This document shows positions 5,022 through 5,572 of a DNA stretch of 5,572 nt, one piece after another. This stretch comes from an uncultured Collinsella sp. (GTDB taxonomy: Bacteria; Actinomycetota; Coriobacteriia; Coriobacteriales; Coriobacteriaceae): the NCBI GenBank assembly GCA_902494945.1, contig CABUVF010000143.1, positions 1 through 5,572 on the forward strand. Direction: 5' to 3'. A program made the translations under genes and the position numbers. The notes under the pieces were generated by a model. That model was not told where the DNA came from. It was given only the letters and a program-made list of their open reading frames with translations, and ran no database searches. Positions within the stretch are counted from its first letter, which is position 1. Each line of letters opens with the position of its first letter.

Positions 5022-5572
5022 ATGCCACACGAGAACAGCTACGAAGTCGCGCTGCAAAAGAGCAACGCCATTCGCGAGGGCCTGGCCAAGACGCCCGACA
5101 AGTTCACCATGCTCACCGGCGACCGCCCCACCGGCCGTCTGCATCTGGGTCACTACTTCGGCACCCTTAAGGGCCGTGTTGAGCTGCAGAACATGGGCGC
5201 CAAGACCAACGTGCTCATCGCCGACTACCAGGTCATCACTGACCGCGACACGACCGAGCACATCCAGGACAACGTGTACAACATGGTCATGGACTACCTT
5301 GCCTGCGGCATCGACCCCGACAAGACCATGATCTACGCGCACTCCGCCGTGCCCGCCGCCAACCAGCTCATGCTGCCGTTCCTGTCGCTGGTCTCCGAGG
5401 CCGAGCTGGCGCGCAACCCCACGGTCAAGGCCGAGATGGAGGCCTCGGGCCACGAGCTCACCGGCCTTCTGCTCACCTACCCGGTGCACCAGGCCTGCGA
5501 CATCCTGTTCTGCAAGGGCAATGTGGTGCCCGTCGGTCGCGACCAGCTGCCGCACATCGAGCTCACCCGCAC
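5022..5572 (+). CDS. trpS: Tryptophanyl-tRNA synthetase (N-terminal part; runs off window)
   Basis: A class I aminoacyl-tRNA synthetase that charges tRNA-Trp with tryptophan in the cytosol. The first 183 codons are present. TGDRPTG (32-38) is followed by the HIGH-type ATP-binding signature HLGH (41-44) in the context RLHLGHYFGTLKGRVELQ. Further TrpRS landmarks are YPVHQACDIL (153-162), which lines the tryptophan pocket region, and VPVGRDQLPHIELTR (169-183). The KMSKS loop and anticodon-binding region lie beyond the right edge. The protein has about 30 residues before the first conserved segment, longer than in compact TrpRS proteins. The ATG at 5022 has a modest AGG (5012-5014) seven bases upstream. 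Upstream in-frame codons include a TTG at 4992 without any ribosome binding site, so the ATG is preferred. Confidence 0.96.
   Translation, partial: MPHENSYEVALQKSNAIREGLAKTPDKFTMLTGDRPTGRLHLGHYFGTLKGRVELQNMGAKTNVLIADYQVITDRDTTEHIQDNVYNMVMDYLACGIDPDKTMIYAHSAVPAANQLMLPFLSLVSEAELARNPTVKAEMEASGHELTGLLLTYPVHQACDILFCKGNVVPVGRDQLPHIELTR

Noticed and set aside
4953..5555. A 200-codon open frame on the minus strand
   Set aside because: It is antisense to trpS, which has clear synthetase motifs. The product is Val/Gly/His-rich and resembles no family.

Overview
The window is GC-rich, with a strong preference for G or C at third codon positions. It also has sigma-A-type promoters, AAAGG/GGAG-type ribosome binding sites, and a mixture of Firmicutes-like and actinobacterial gene types. 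These features fit a Coriobacteriia gut actinobacterium such as Collinsella. That assignment is inference from style and gene content; no database search was possible.

Left half, minus strand. Reading leftward from about 3250: a PflX-type radical SAM protein (2194-3138), a 104-bp near-perfect palindromic element (2068-2171), a tRNA-Ala(CGC) gene with a textbook promoter and a strong intrinsic terminator (1942-2014), a 146-residue coiled-coil protein with a C-terminal membrane anchor (1437-1877), and nicotinate phosphoribosyltransferase pncB (from 1352 leftward, truncated by the window edge). The anchored protein begins immediately after the tRNA terminator, so it probably depends on read-through or on an unusually placed promoter. 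It is co-oriented with pncB, 84 bp apart.

Centre, 3139-3662. This 524-bp intergenic region separates the leftward radical SAM gene from the rightward genes and has the most unexplained structure. It holds back-to-back promoters and a candidate structured RNA (about 3288-3458). The RNA's 5' and 3' ends form a 12-bp closing stem followed by a T-rich tail, and it carries a strong internal hairpin and smaller apical hairpins. The overall plan resembles 6S RNA, but a 5' leader or attenuator for the next gene is also possible. Further right are two interleaved pairs of short direct repeats and a 10-bp palindrome.

Right half, plus strand. A WecA/TagO-type undecaprenyl-phosphate sugar-1-phosphate transferase (3663-4862) starts the lipid-linked step of a cell-surface polymer. 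It is followed, after 159 bp, by tryptophanyl-tRNA synthetase trpS (5022 onward, truncated).

The genes do not form one pathway. They are mostly housekeeping functions: NAD salvage, tRNA supply and charging, and envelope glycopolymer priming. The less usual content is the orphan radical SAM protein, the anchored coiled-coil protein, the palindrome and the candidate RNA.
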